Source: Caldilineaceae bacterium bin5
Lineage (GTDB): Bacteria; Chloroflexota; Anaerolineae; Caldilineales; Caldilineaceae
NCBI GenBank assembly: GCA_002238445.1
Contig: MPML01000060.1
Location: 1-32,758, forward strand
DNA: 32,758 bases
Reading direction: 5' to 3'
The notes under the pieces: model-generated
What the model was told of the DNA's origin: nothing
What the model saw: only the letters and a program-made list of their open reading frames with translations
Database searches by the model: none
Position numbers and translations under genes: made by a program
Shown: positions 23,280-30,621 of the stretch, piece after piece
How the letters are laid out: each line of letters begins with the position of its first letter
Position numbering within the stretch: the first letter of the stretch is position 1

Positions 23280-25670
23280 TCAGGTGGATGATGGCTTTCC
23301 CATGCGGTAGCCGACGCGCGGCTCGGTGAAGATGTATTTGGGTTCGTATGCATCGTCACCCAGTTTTTGGCGCAGTCTCTGTACCACGGTGCGGACCAAT
23401 CCCGCGTCGCCGGAATGGCCCTGGTCCCAGACCCGTTGCCGCAACTGGCCGTGGGTCAACACCATACCGGCGTTGGTCGAGAGCTCGAAGAGCAGAGCGT
23501 ATTCGGTCGCGGTGAGCACGACCGGTTGTCCGGCCAGAGCCACGCGGCGTTCAGTATAGTTGATCACCAGGTCTTCCAGGAGATAGTTTTCGGGCTGCCC
23601 GAGGTAGCCGATGCCGGCGCGCTGGCGCAGGACCGACCTGATGCGCGCGGCCAGTTCCGTGGGAGAGAATGGTTTCACCACATAGTCGGCGGCCCCTGTG
23701 TCGAAGGCCCTGGCAATGAGATTCTCCTGGCCGTAGGCGGAGAGGAAGATGACGGGCAGTGCACTCTTTTCCAGGATGTTCCTCATCAGATCGATCCCAT
23801 CGAACCCCGGCAGCATCATATCCAGCAGGACGAGATGGGGCCCCTCCTTGGCAATCAGACGGTCGACGTCATCCGGTTCTGCGGTCACGATGGGGTCATA
23901 GCCTGATTTAGAGAGGACGTCGCGGATATATCTGAGCGCGTGGGGATCGTCGTCCACGACGAGGATGCGCGTCCGCTCTTGTGTCTCATTGCCGGGTTCG
24001 GCGACGAACGGCGCGGGTTCGCCGCTGCCGGTTTCTTTTTGCCCGGCAATTGGAACCGTGAAGATGAAGCGCGCGCCCTGGCCGGGTCCGTCACTTTCAG
24101 CCCAGATGCGGCCTCCGTGCGCTTCCACGATGCCTTTGCAGATTGCGAGACCGAGCCCCGACCCGGTGAGGTCTCCCTGTCGCTCTTCGCCGTTGACGCG
24201 GGAGAACTTTCTGAACAGGAGCGGCAGGCGTTCGGCCGGTATGCCTCTGCCCTCGTCGGCGATTGAGACGACAACCTGAAACTGTTTCAGCACCGCGCGC
24301 ACGGTGATGGTGGACAGCTCGTTGGAATGCCTGGCCGCATTGGAGAGCAGGTTGCTGAGGACCTGGACGATGCGGCGTCTGTCGGTCATGACCTGGGGCA
24401 GGTCCGGGGCAACGTCGATGTGGATGCTGTGTCTGCGGCCTGAGCTCATGAACATGATGCGGGCCTCGTCCACGAGGGTGGCGGTGTCGGACGGCTCCGG
24501 CGCGACGGAAAGCGTGCCGGTCTCGATGCGAGCCACATCGAGAAGGTCGCGTATGAGGCTGCGCATGCGGTCGGCCTGATCTGAGATGATGCGGTGGAAC
24601 TGGCGCATTTCGGCCGGATCCAGGGAGGATGCATCGTCGAGGAGGGTATTTACGGAGCCTCTGATTGAGGTCAGCGGGGTCTGCAGCTCGTGGCTCACCA
24701 TCCCCATGAATTCTGCGCGCAGCCGTTCCAGCTCCTCGAGCGGCGACATATCCTGCATCGTCACGACAACCGATTCGACCGCGCCATCCTGTGCGTGGAT
24801 CGGCGTGGCGTTAATCAGCGTTTTGACGCTGCGGCCGTCGGGGACCTCCATCACAATTTCTTCAAGGCGAACGATCTCGCCGGTGCTGAGCGCCTGGGCC
24901 AGGGGGAACTCGTCGAGGGCGATCTCGCGGCCGTCGGCGCGGCGGCAGGTTATCAGTTCGAGGAGCTCCTCCACAGGACGGCCGGGCCTGTGCAGGCTGC
25001 TGACGATTCTTCTGGCCTCTTGATTGAGGGAGACCGGTACCCCTGCTTCTGCGTCGAATACGACGACACCGACAGGCGAGGTGTTGATCAGGGTTTCGAG
25101 GTCGTTCCTGGCGCGCTGCTCGTCGCGGTAGCGACGGGCGTTAGCGATGACGAGCGCGGCCTGGCATGCAAACATGACCAGTGTTTCTTCATCTTCGGCG
25201 GTAAATTCTTGACCGGCCCCTGTCTCGGCGAGAAAAATGTTGCCGACGCGTTCGCCTCCGTGGTGGATGGGCGCGGCCAGGAAGGAGAACGGAATATCCG
25301 CGCCCCCAGGCAGGGGTGGTTCGGGAAGGTTGAAGGCTCTGATGTGGCCGATCAGGTCGGGAAGGCGAAGCGGTTCCGGGATATTGCCGAGGTGTTCGAA
25401 GAGTTTCAGTGCATCGGGCAGTTCCCACAGGCCCTGGGCTTCCTGGGAAGTCATGCCGGAGGAGAGAAAATCGTCGGCCTGGCCCGTTTCGTCGAGGAGG
25501 GTGAGGACGCCGTAGCTGGCGCCGGTGAGAGAGCGGGCGGAGTCGAGGACGCTTTGCAGAACGGCGTCGAATTCGAGGCTTTCGTTGATGCGCAGGCTGG
25601 CCCTGCTCAAGCGGGAAAGGCGGTCCCGCAATGCTTTATTTTCCTGTATGAGTTCGTCGGCGGGCTTCAT
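23280..25670 (-). CDS. Sensor histidine kinase fused to PhoB-type response regulator
   Basis: A 796-residue soluble protein. In order: coiled-coil start, GAF domain (~40-190), PAS domain (~200-315), HisKA with the phospho-acceptor VSHELQTPLTSIRG, HATPase_c with N-box LSNAARHS, G1 ADEGRGIP and G2 TGSGLGLAI, a receiver domain (VVDDDPHALRY, acceptor Asp in LVLLDMMLPG, Lys in VVKPFSP) and an OmpR/PhoB winged helix (TATEYALLFELSTNAGMVLT ... VRTVVQRLRQKLGD ... GVGYRMG-like end). The start at 25670 has GGGAG 6 bases upstream. A kinase normally passes phosphate to a separate regulator; here sensing, phosphotransfer and DNA binding are one chain. No membrane segments, so the signal is cytoplasmic. Direct repeats of the PhoB-box type lie 100 bp upstream. 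Confidence 0.92.
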   Translation of the reverse strand: MKPADELIQENKALRDRLSRLSRASLRINESLEFDAVLQSVLDSARSLTGASYGVLTLLDETGQADDFLSSGMTSQEAQGLWELPDALKLFEHLGNIPEPLRLPDLIGHIRAFNLPEPPLPGGADIPFSFLAAPIHHGGERVGNIFLAETGAGQEFTAEDEETLVMFACQAALVIANARRYRDEQRARNDLETLINTSPVGVVVFDAEAGVPVSLNQEARRIVSSLHRPGRPVEELLELITCRRADGREIALDEFPLAQALSTGEIVRLEEIVMEVPDGRSVKTLINATPIHAQDGAVESVVVTMQDMSPLEELERLRAEFMGMVSHELQTPLTSIRGSVNTLLDDASSLDPAEMRQFHRIISDQADRMRSLIRDLLDVARIETGTLSVAPEPSDTATLVDEARIMFMSSGRRHSIHIDVAPDLPQVMTDRRRIVQVLSNLLSNAARHSNELSTITVRAVLKQFQVVVSIADEGRGIPAERLPLLFRKFSRVNGEERQGDLTGSGLGLAICKGIVEAHGGRIWAESDGPGQGARFIFTVPIAGQKETGSGEPAPFVAEPGNETQERTRILVVDDDPHALRYIRDVLSKSGYDPIVTAEPDDVDRLIAKEGPHLVLLDMMLPGFDGIDLMRNILEKSALPVIFLSAYGQENLIARAFDTGAADYVVKPFSPTELAARIRSVLRQRAGIGYLGQPENYLLEDLVINYTERRVALAGQPVVLTATEYALLFELSTNAGMVLTHGQLRQRVWDQGHSGDAGLVRTVVQRLRQKLGDDAYEPKYIFTEPRVGYRMGKPSST

Positions 25671-25770
25671 CTTAGTCTCCCTATCTGGCAAGAAGGCGCG
25701 GCGCTGGATCCGGGTCCTGATTTGGGCCGCGTATGGCGCAGACGGTCCCTATTCTACCATTCGGAGGAAA

Positions 25771-25844
25771 ATTGACACAATATTGATACAAAAAAAAGGC
25801 ACAATTCACATGCAAATGACATTTCGACGCTGTATACTATAAAG
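25771..25844 (+). promoter_or_regulatory. Direct-repeat promoter element, copy 2
   Basis: ATTGACACAAT followed at once by ATTGATACAAA: two 11-base units agreeing at 9 of 11 positions, the spacing of PhoB/OmpR boxes. TATACTATAAAG begins 62 bases after the first base, as in copy 1. It lies in the divergent gap between the fused kinase-regulator (minus) and the HTH gene at 25954 (plus) and reads toward the latter. Confidence 0.6.
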
Positions 25845-25953
25845 TTCGCGGTCTGTGAATGGAGACGGACGCGCTTGTGGATCATGTTTTCGGCAGCGTC
25901 ATCGACAACGTTAGCGCCGTCAGGGCAGGGCGGCCCGGAACAGGAGAAGGGCT

Positions 25954-26229
25954 GTGTCGTGGTCGAAGGGGCAGATTCAGCTTGCCATTGATGCAGTGGG
26001 GAAGGCCATGAGTGAACGCAGATTGAAGTTTCCGCCCAAATTGAGGCGGCGCATGTACACCGACAGACAGAAGGCGGAAGCCTTACAGATTTTGAGTGAG
26101 ATTAACGATAACCAGCGGGTGTCGGAGAGGACGGGCGTGCCTCGCAGCACCTTGAACCAGTGGCGGATCCGGTACCAGGCCGATGAAAAGTTCGCGCGGC
26201 GAATCGATCTGTTTCTGGCTGAGGGTTAG
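25954..26229 (+). CDS. Small helix-turn-helix protein
   Basis: A 91-residue protein from a GTG start with AGGAGAAG about 6 bases upstream. It is basic, with a helix-turn-helix like those of IS3-type OrfA or phage regulators: YTDRQKAEALQILSEINDNQ, then RVSERTGVPRSTLNQWR. There is no catalytic transposase frame next to it, so it is either a stand-alone regulator or an orphaned OrfA. It sits 110 bp downstream of promoter element copy 2 and is the likely product of that promoter. Confidence 0.6.
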   Translation: MSWSKGQIQLAIDAVGKAMSERRLKFPPKLRRRMYTDRQKAEALQILSEINDNQRVSERTGVPRSTLNQWRIRYQADEKFARRIDLFLAEG

Positions 26230-26660
26230 GGTCTGCCATCTCCATTTTTGGTTGCGAGCCATTTGAGGAAGTGCAGTCCGATGTGGTTGCCAGCTATCAG
26301 CCTGCGAGTGAATATCCGGCAGGTTGTGTGACCGGCCCCGTCACCGGTTGCGTGAGGGAAATCGTTACGGAATGCGCTCATTGCCGGTAGAGGAGACGAG
26401 ATGTTGGGCATTCCGGCGGGATACCTCCCGTGGAACGGCGGGCAGGCGGGTACAGGAAGAATCAGACTGATATCAGGTTTGCAGCGTCAGTGACGGAGAA
26501 CTCAGTTGGATTTCAGGAAACCTTGTCACTGCCCGATCACGAGATCTGAAAACAGCCAGCGGCGCTTTACTCGAAATGGTGTCCTACCTGGCCTTGCTGG
26601 AGACCCAGGAGCAGAACACTTTGGCTCAGTGAAGGATGCCGTCGTGAACGACCCATCCAA
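26230..26660. other. Intergenic, no gene seen
   Basis: Contains only short open frames without ribosome sites. Nothing supported. Confidence 0.5.
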
Positions 26661-26903
26661 ATGAATTTCAGAATTATTTGCCGCAACTGTAAGGGCACGG
26701 CTCAATTTGATGAAATCGACGGATTTTACGCGCGTATCTGGTGCTCCAGTTGTGGGGTCGATGTTCGAGGAAAGCGTGCCGACCGAATGATGCGGTATGA
26801 GATTTTTTGTCATGCGCGAAGTCCAGTCATGGACCATGCCCAACCTCATCTGGAACTCATCCCGCCGACCTGGGAATTTTATCTGTCCAAACTGCAAGAA
26901 TAG
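26661..26903 (+). CDS. Small zinc-ribbon protein
   Basis: An 80-residue frame with two CxxC pairs, CRNC (near residue 7) and CSSC (near residue 28), arranged as a zinc ribbon (IICRNCKGTAQF ... RIWCSSCGVDV), then a helical tail ending PTWEFYLSKLQE. No convincing ribosome site precedes the ATG. The cysteine spacing argues that it is or was a gene. Function unknown. Confidence 0.4.
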   Translation: MNFRIICRNCKGTAQFDEIDGFYARIWCSSCGVDVRGKRADRMMRYEIFCHARSPVMDHAQPHLELIPPTWEFYLSKLQE

Positions 26904-27073
26904 CCGACTGCCTGGGGATCGTTGACGTCTGTCAGAATAGCGAATTGAGGGAGTAAAGTGCGGCTAGTCTGCAAAGGGCAGCGCAGTCATGCGAAGCAAA
27001 TCCAATACGCCTTTGGTGTTCTTCGCGACACCATTCACCACACAAAACCTAACGCAAAAAGGACACACCACCC

Positions 27074-27676
27074 GTGAAGCGCATCAACCTCTACGCCCTG
27101 ATCGTGATCACAATTGTCTTTTCCCTCTTCTGTCTCGCCGCCGTCAACACCAACGCCCAGGAAGCCGGCAACGACGAGAGTCTCGTCACTCGCCTGGGCG
27201 AACTCATCGATGATCTGTTTGCCCGTGTCGATGAGCTTGACGAACGCATAACGGGCATTGAAGAGGCAGATCAGCAGGACGAACTGTGGGATACGATAAA
27301 TAATCTTGATCTCCTCGTCGGAGATCTCGAGCGGGAAGTGGACTCTCTCGGGGATATGTCAGATCGATTGGACGTTCTCGAAGCTCTCTGGGACGGGCCT
27401 GGCCCTGCCTACCTCGAAAACGGGCACTGCATCCTCGCCACATCCGGCGCTGGCGGCCCCCTCCTCACCCTGCAGCACCAGACCATTGTCCGCTACATGG
27501 CCCAGTTCGACGCCTTGCCCACCGAATACAGCATGTATTCCGTCCAGGGTGACCCTGAAAGCAGCGAAATTCTGATCTTCTACAAGACCCACGATGAAAA
27601 GCCGCTCTACGTGATCGAACGCTGGCACGGTTGTGAATTCCGCGGCAGCAGCGACTGGGTGGCGGCCGAGGGATAA
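27074..27676 (+). CDS. Small secreted coiled-coil protein, WxGPG/ERWxxCEF family
   Basis: A 200-residue protein from a GTG start with AAAAAGGA about 11 bases upstream. Signal peptide at residues 1-29 (ending NTNAQ). A long coiled-coil stretch follows (LGELIDDLFARVDELDERIT, then INNLDLLVGDLEREVDSLGD), longer than in its relatives. Then ALWDGPGPAYLE, a cysteine in HCILATS, LTLQHQTIVRYMAQF, and the terminal VIERWHGCEFRGSSDWVAA. The same order of parts occurs in the 17988 and 28046 proteins. Likely exported and disulphide-bonded; role unknown. The promoter region contains a piece of a dispersed repeat (about 27000-27027). Confidence 0.8.
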   Translation: MKRINLYALIVITIVFSLFCLAAVNTNAQEAGNDESLVTRLGELIDDLFARVDELDERITGIEEADQQDELWDTINNLDLLVGDLEREVDSLGDMSDRLDVLEALWDGPGPAYLENGHCILATSGAGGPLLTLQHQTIVRYMAQFDALPTEYSMYSVQGDPESSEILIFYKTHDEKPLYVIERWHGCEFRGSSDWVAAEG

Positions 27677-27735
27677 GGCATATGCCAATGCGGGAGGCCA
27701 GGCCCGCCGCGGCTGCCACCGAGGAGAAGTATATT

Positions 27736-27750
27736 GGCGGCGAAGCCGCC
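27736..27750 (+). terminator. Weak hairpin after secreted protein gene
   Basis: GGCGGC, loop GAA, GCCGCC, about 60 bp after the stop at 27676, followed 13 bases later by TTTT. Possible terminator. Confidence 0.3.
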
Positions 27751-27834
27751 GACCTGCCCGTTTTCTGGCTGTAGGCAGTTGATAACAGGCCGGCCCAAAT
27801 ACCTTCGTAAGGAGTATATAAGGATATCAGAGAG

Positions 27835-28128
27835 ATGAAAGAACGAGACCGCTATCGCAGACACAGTTGGGAGGTTTTACGAACGGACCGTCAAGAATCG
27901 GGCGGCTATACCGAGGTTGCATACTGCAGCAAGTGCAACGCCAGGCGGGAAGTGCTTTATCCGCCCGGCGTTATCACCGGTTCGGATCCAATACCCGTAC
28001 CCGAGTATTGTCTCGTGCATACGGGGAGAGAGAGACTGTCTTACGATGAAACGCGCTCTGATCCTTATCGCATTGCTCGCTCTGGTCGCGCCCGCCCTGT
28101 TATTCGCTCAGGGCGAGGTTACGATTGA
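27835..28128 (+). CDS. Possible zinc-binding protein overlapping the next gene
   Basis: A 97-residue frame starting MKERDRYRRHSWEVLRTDRQ, with a CSKC pair in VAYCSKCNARREV and a later CLVH that could complete a metal site. The last 27 residues overlap the start of the 28046 gene in another frame and look like shadow sequence, so the real protein may have been shorter or shifted. AAGGAG lies about 20 bases upstream, too far to be ideal. Doubtful but the cysteine pair is suggestive. Confidence 0.35.
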   Translation: MKERDRYRRHSWEVLRTDRQESGGYTEVAYCSKCNARREVLYPPGVITGSDPIPVPEYCLVHTGRERLSYDETRSDPYRIARSGRARPVIRSGRGYD

Positions 28129-28510
28129 GGGTCTGAACGACAAGGTGCACGCTTTGGCCACTGATCTGATTATTCTCGCCAAGGAGCTTCGGGGGGTGGA
28201 TGATCGGGTGACGGCCTTGGAGGCAGATCAGATCATACCTGTTGGCGAGTTCTGTGTTGTGTCGGCGAACACAGGGATGGACGGCCCGACCGGTTTCCAG
28301 CTGCGTCCGGAAACGATCGACAGGTATCTGAACAGTTTCGGGGAACTGCCGGAAGGCATAGGCCTGCAGGACGCAAGAATTTTTCCTGAAAGCGGGATAT
28401 TGGAGATGCGATATGTTGTCGTGGACTCGAAGTATGATATTGAGATAGTCGAGAGATGGCAGAACTGCGAATTCAGAGGCGTGGAGTTAAATGACTTGGC
28501 GGCACCATAA
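28046..28510 (+). CDS. Small secreted coiled-coil protein, WxGPG/ERWxxCEF family, divergent
   Basis: A 154-residue protein. I place the start at the ATG at 28046 (MKRALILIALLALVAPALLF, signal peptide ending AQ); the open frame upstream to 27917 belongs to other sequence. A short coiled coil follows (VTIEGLNDKVHALATDLIIL). The WxGPG motif of the relatives is absent (ALEADQIIPVGEFCVVSAN), but the cysteine after it, the LRPETIDRYLNSF segment and the terminal IEIVERWQNCEFRGVELND are kept. It is 370 bp downstream of the 27074 paralogue, same strand, so a local duplication is likely. Confidence 0.75.
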   Translation: MKRALILIALLALVAPALLFAQGEVTIEGLNDKVHALATDLIILAKELRGVDDRVTALEADQIIPVGEFCVVSANTGMDGPTGFQLRPETIDRYLNSFGELPEGIGLQDARIFPESGILEMRYVVVDSKYDIEIVERWQNCEFRGVELNDLAAP

Positions 28511-28970
28511 GTGAGAAAGCTCAAATTAACCCGTAAGGTGCGAAGCAGGGTCTACAGCAACGCCCGTATCGCCCAGGTTCTACTTTTTCTGGACAGGAGA
28601 GGCAAGGGGGTGAATCGTGTTGCCAAGGAGCGAGAGGATCCGGTGACATTTTGGGAAAGCCGTTCAAGATTCGACTAGAACGGAACGCCTGCGGGCCTGT
28701 TCGGGATGTTTTGGGCTTGAATCTTGTGGGAAACAGAATCGGTCGATCCGCGGAGGGGCGAGGAGAACACCTTTTTTGTCCGCGGAGTAACGCGGAGGGG
28801 CGTAGAGAACGGCAAGGGCGCTTCGGGTTCTCTTTGCGCGGATGGCCGGCCCTGCGCGGACCGGCCGCAGCCGGCACAGTGATGAGGACTGTCGCTTGGC
28901 TGGAAAATCCAAGTGCGGATCGTGAATTCTCCGAATCCCCTATATTAATTGCAAGGAGAGCGGGCCGACA
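28511..28970. other. Gap with dispersed repeat; no firm gene
   Basis: 28639-28815 is a diverged copy of 21227-21390. A frame with GTG at 28511, directly after the preceding stop, gives a basic 55-residue peptide (ends FWESRSRFD at 28678) partly made of repeat; I do not call it. TATATT at 28941-28946 is a possible -10 for the operon at 28971. Confidence 0.4.
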
Positions 28971-29138
28971 ATGGACCTCTCCGATTTCTCCCGACTCTGT
29001 GACCTCGCTACTTCAGCATTTAGCCAAAAGGGAATAATCGAGGACTTGAGAGTCGACCGGCATCTGGTAATCGGTCGCATTGCCAGCTATGAACGTTTGT
29101 GTGAAATAGCGATGCAGCAATTCAGGCAGAATTGTTGA
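28971..29138 (+). CDS. 55-residue protein, first gene of nuclease unit
   Basis: An ATG with AAGGAGAG about 10 bases upstream opens a 55-residue helical protein: MDLSDFSRLCDLATSAFSQK, then GIIEDLRVDRHLVIGRIASY and a tail ending FRQNC. No family recognised and no signal peptide. The stop at 29138 is 8 bases before the start of the zinc-ribbon gene, and its last codons carry that gene's ribosome site (GAGG). This spacing, repeated at the next junction, is the main reason for calling it real. Confidence 0.5.
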   Translation: MDLSDFSRLCDLATSAFSQKGIIEDLRVDRHLVIGRIASYERLCEIAMQQFRQNC

Positions 29139-29146
29139 GGATGATG

Positions 29147-29374
29147 ATGCCGTTGAAAAACTGTTGGGAGTGTGGGGGCGAGGTGTCTTTGACAGCGCGC
29201 GTGTCCGCATTGCAGGGTAAAGAAACCTGGCTCGCGGGCGGCGGCTGGCATCACCAGCTGCGGGAATGCTTTACTTGTTGTCGGGTTGGTCTTGACGTTA
29301 ATTGGAGTGGCATTTTTTCTAGTGTTCAGTACAGGAGGAGACTAGGACAATCACTAAGGGAAGGAACGACATGA
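29147..29374 (+). CDS. Zinc-ribbon protein, second gene of nuclease unit
   Basis: A 75-residue protein. Of three ATGs in tandem (29141, 29144, 29147) the last is best spaced from GAGG (29137-29140). It has two cysteine pairs: CWEC (MPLKNCWECGGEVSLTARVS) and CFTC (LRECFTCCRVGLDVNW), a zinc ribbon split by a glycine-rich loop. Its TGA overlaps the ATG of the nuclease gene as ATGA (29371-29374), so translation of the two is probably coupled. A role as nucleic-acid sensor or regulator for the nuclease is inference. Confidence 0.6.
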   Translation: MPLKNCWECGGEVSLTARVSALQGKETWLAGGGWHHQLRECFTCCRVGLDVNWSGIFSSVQYRRRLGQSLREGTT

Positions 29375-30432
29375 CCGAAAAACCGACGTTACTTGCGCAT
29401 CTTTCAAAGCTGTTCGGCCAACATCCTGAACTAGTCGCTACTGAGGCCCTTGGACATATTCTGGCCGGTTCGGTTCGGGCCCGAGAAGCCCTTCGAGCCT
29501 TTTTGCAGGCATACGGGTTAGACATTGGAAGAATCGCAGTCGTAGAGACCGAGAAATCCGGAGACGAGCGTGAACGTCCAGACTTGGCCTGCTCTGACCA
29601 CGCGGACAACGAACGTCTGCTGATCGAAGCGAAATTCTGGGCGGGGCTAACCGACAATCAGCCCGTAACTTACCTGAAACGATTAGGGGACGACCGACCA
29701 TCGGCTCTGCTGGTGGTGGCGCCAGTTCTAAGGTTTGAGGAACTGTGGGCGGAGCTGACGCGGCGCGTAGCCGAGGCCGACGATATCGAATGGGCCGACG
29801 GCGGGCAGGACGGCGAGGTCAGATGGGCGTCGACCGGCGAGTATCGCCTGATCATGCTGACATCTTGGCGCCTGTTGCTGAGTTCGCTGGCTACTCGCAT
29901 CAACGCTACCGAAGACATTCAGACTATGAATGACATTCAGCAACTGCAAGGGCTTGCCGACCTTGAGGACTCCGAAGCTTTCCTTCCGCTGCGGTCGGAC
30001 CAACTTGGCCCGGAATTCCCTCGCCTGTATGGGCACCTGATTCATCTGGTCGATGATGCGACAAATCGAGCTTACGAAACCGATTGGGCTGCCAAGCTAG
30101 GTATGCAAAGAACCTGGGTAGGTGGCGTCCTGAAACACTACATGGAGTTGGGTGGCTTCTTGAGTTGGTTTGGCTTGCGTTACGACCTCTGGGCCCGGTA
30201 TAGGGAAACGCCTCTCTGGTTTGGGTTCCAGGATAATATGTTTTCCGATTATGAGAAAGATATTCTCTCGAAACTTGCACCGCTTCGGCGAACAGATCCA
30301 CCCAAATTTATCGAGGCGGAACGAGTCATACCGATCACGATTCTGACTGGAGCCGAGTACAACGCCGTACTTGATGATGTCGTCAACCAGCTCAAGGATA
30401 TTGCCGACTTGCTGCAATCACCGAAAAGCTAG
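29371..30432 (+). CDS. PD-(D/E)XK nuclease, third gene of nuclease unit
   Basis: A 353-residue protein translated from an ATGA overlap. The nuclease core is near the N-terminus: RPDLACSD (P70-D71), LLIEAKFW (E86, K88), and QPVTY (Q97-Y101), the D...ExK plus QxxxY set of RecB-like PD-(D/E)XK enzymes. An opening TEALGHILAGS (about 24-34) is also common in this group. The last two thirds, with WVGGVLKHYMELGGFLSWFG and WFGFQDNMFSDYEKD, are not a domain I know and may recognise a target. DNA cleavage in phage defence is the likeliest role by context; there is no methyltransferase next to it for self-protection. Confidence 0.75.
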   Translation: MTEKPTLLAHLSKLFGQHPELVATEALGHILAGSVRAREALRAFLQAYGLDIGRIAVVETEKSGDERERPDLACSDHADNERLLIEAKFWAGLTDNQPVTYLKRLGDDRPSALLVVAPVLRFEELWAELTRRVAEADDIEWADGGQDGEVRWASTGEYRLIMLTSWRLLLSSLATRINATEDIQTMNDIQQLQGLADLEDSEAFLPLRSDQLGPEFPRLYGHLIHLVDDATNRAYETDWAAKLGMQRTWVGGVLKHYMELGGFLSWFGLRYDLWARYRETPLWFGFQDNMFSDYEKDILSKLAPLRRTDPPKFIEAERVIPITILTGAEYNAVLDDVVNQLKDIADLLQSPKS

Positions 30433-30621
30433 ACGACGCTGGATTGCCTTCCCCGGAAAAGGATCCACCAATGCCGATCGAAACAGGAATGTGGCGCATC
30501 CACGAAAACATTGCCCCTAAAACGATGCATCTCTCCGACGGCGCCAGGTAAAGCGGCCCGCCTTCGAGCAAGCCCGCAGCGGTCACTACCTTCGCCAAAC
30601 TGCCGTTCGCCGGCGCATTGA

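Noticed and set aside
23102..23329. Short plus-strand frames across the 83-bp repeat and palindrome
   Set aside because: They consist of repeat sequence and run into the antisense of the kinase gene.
24690..25775. A 361-residue plus-strand frame opposite the sensor kinase
   Set aside because: Shadow of the kinase coding strand; the kinase has every expected motif in order.
25954..26229. An insertion sequence carrying the HTH protein as OrfA
   Set aside because: No OrfB/DDE frame follows, and no inverted repeats or target duplication were seen around it.
28511..28678. A 55-residue basic frame directly after the 28046 gene
   Set aside because: Its second half is made of a dispersed repeat, there is no ribosome site, and no family is recognised.
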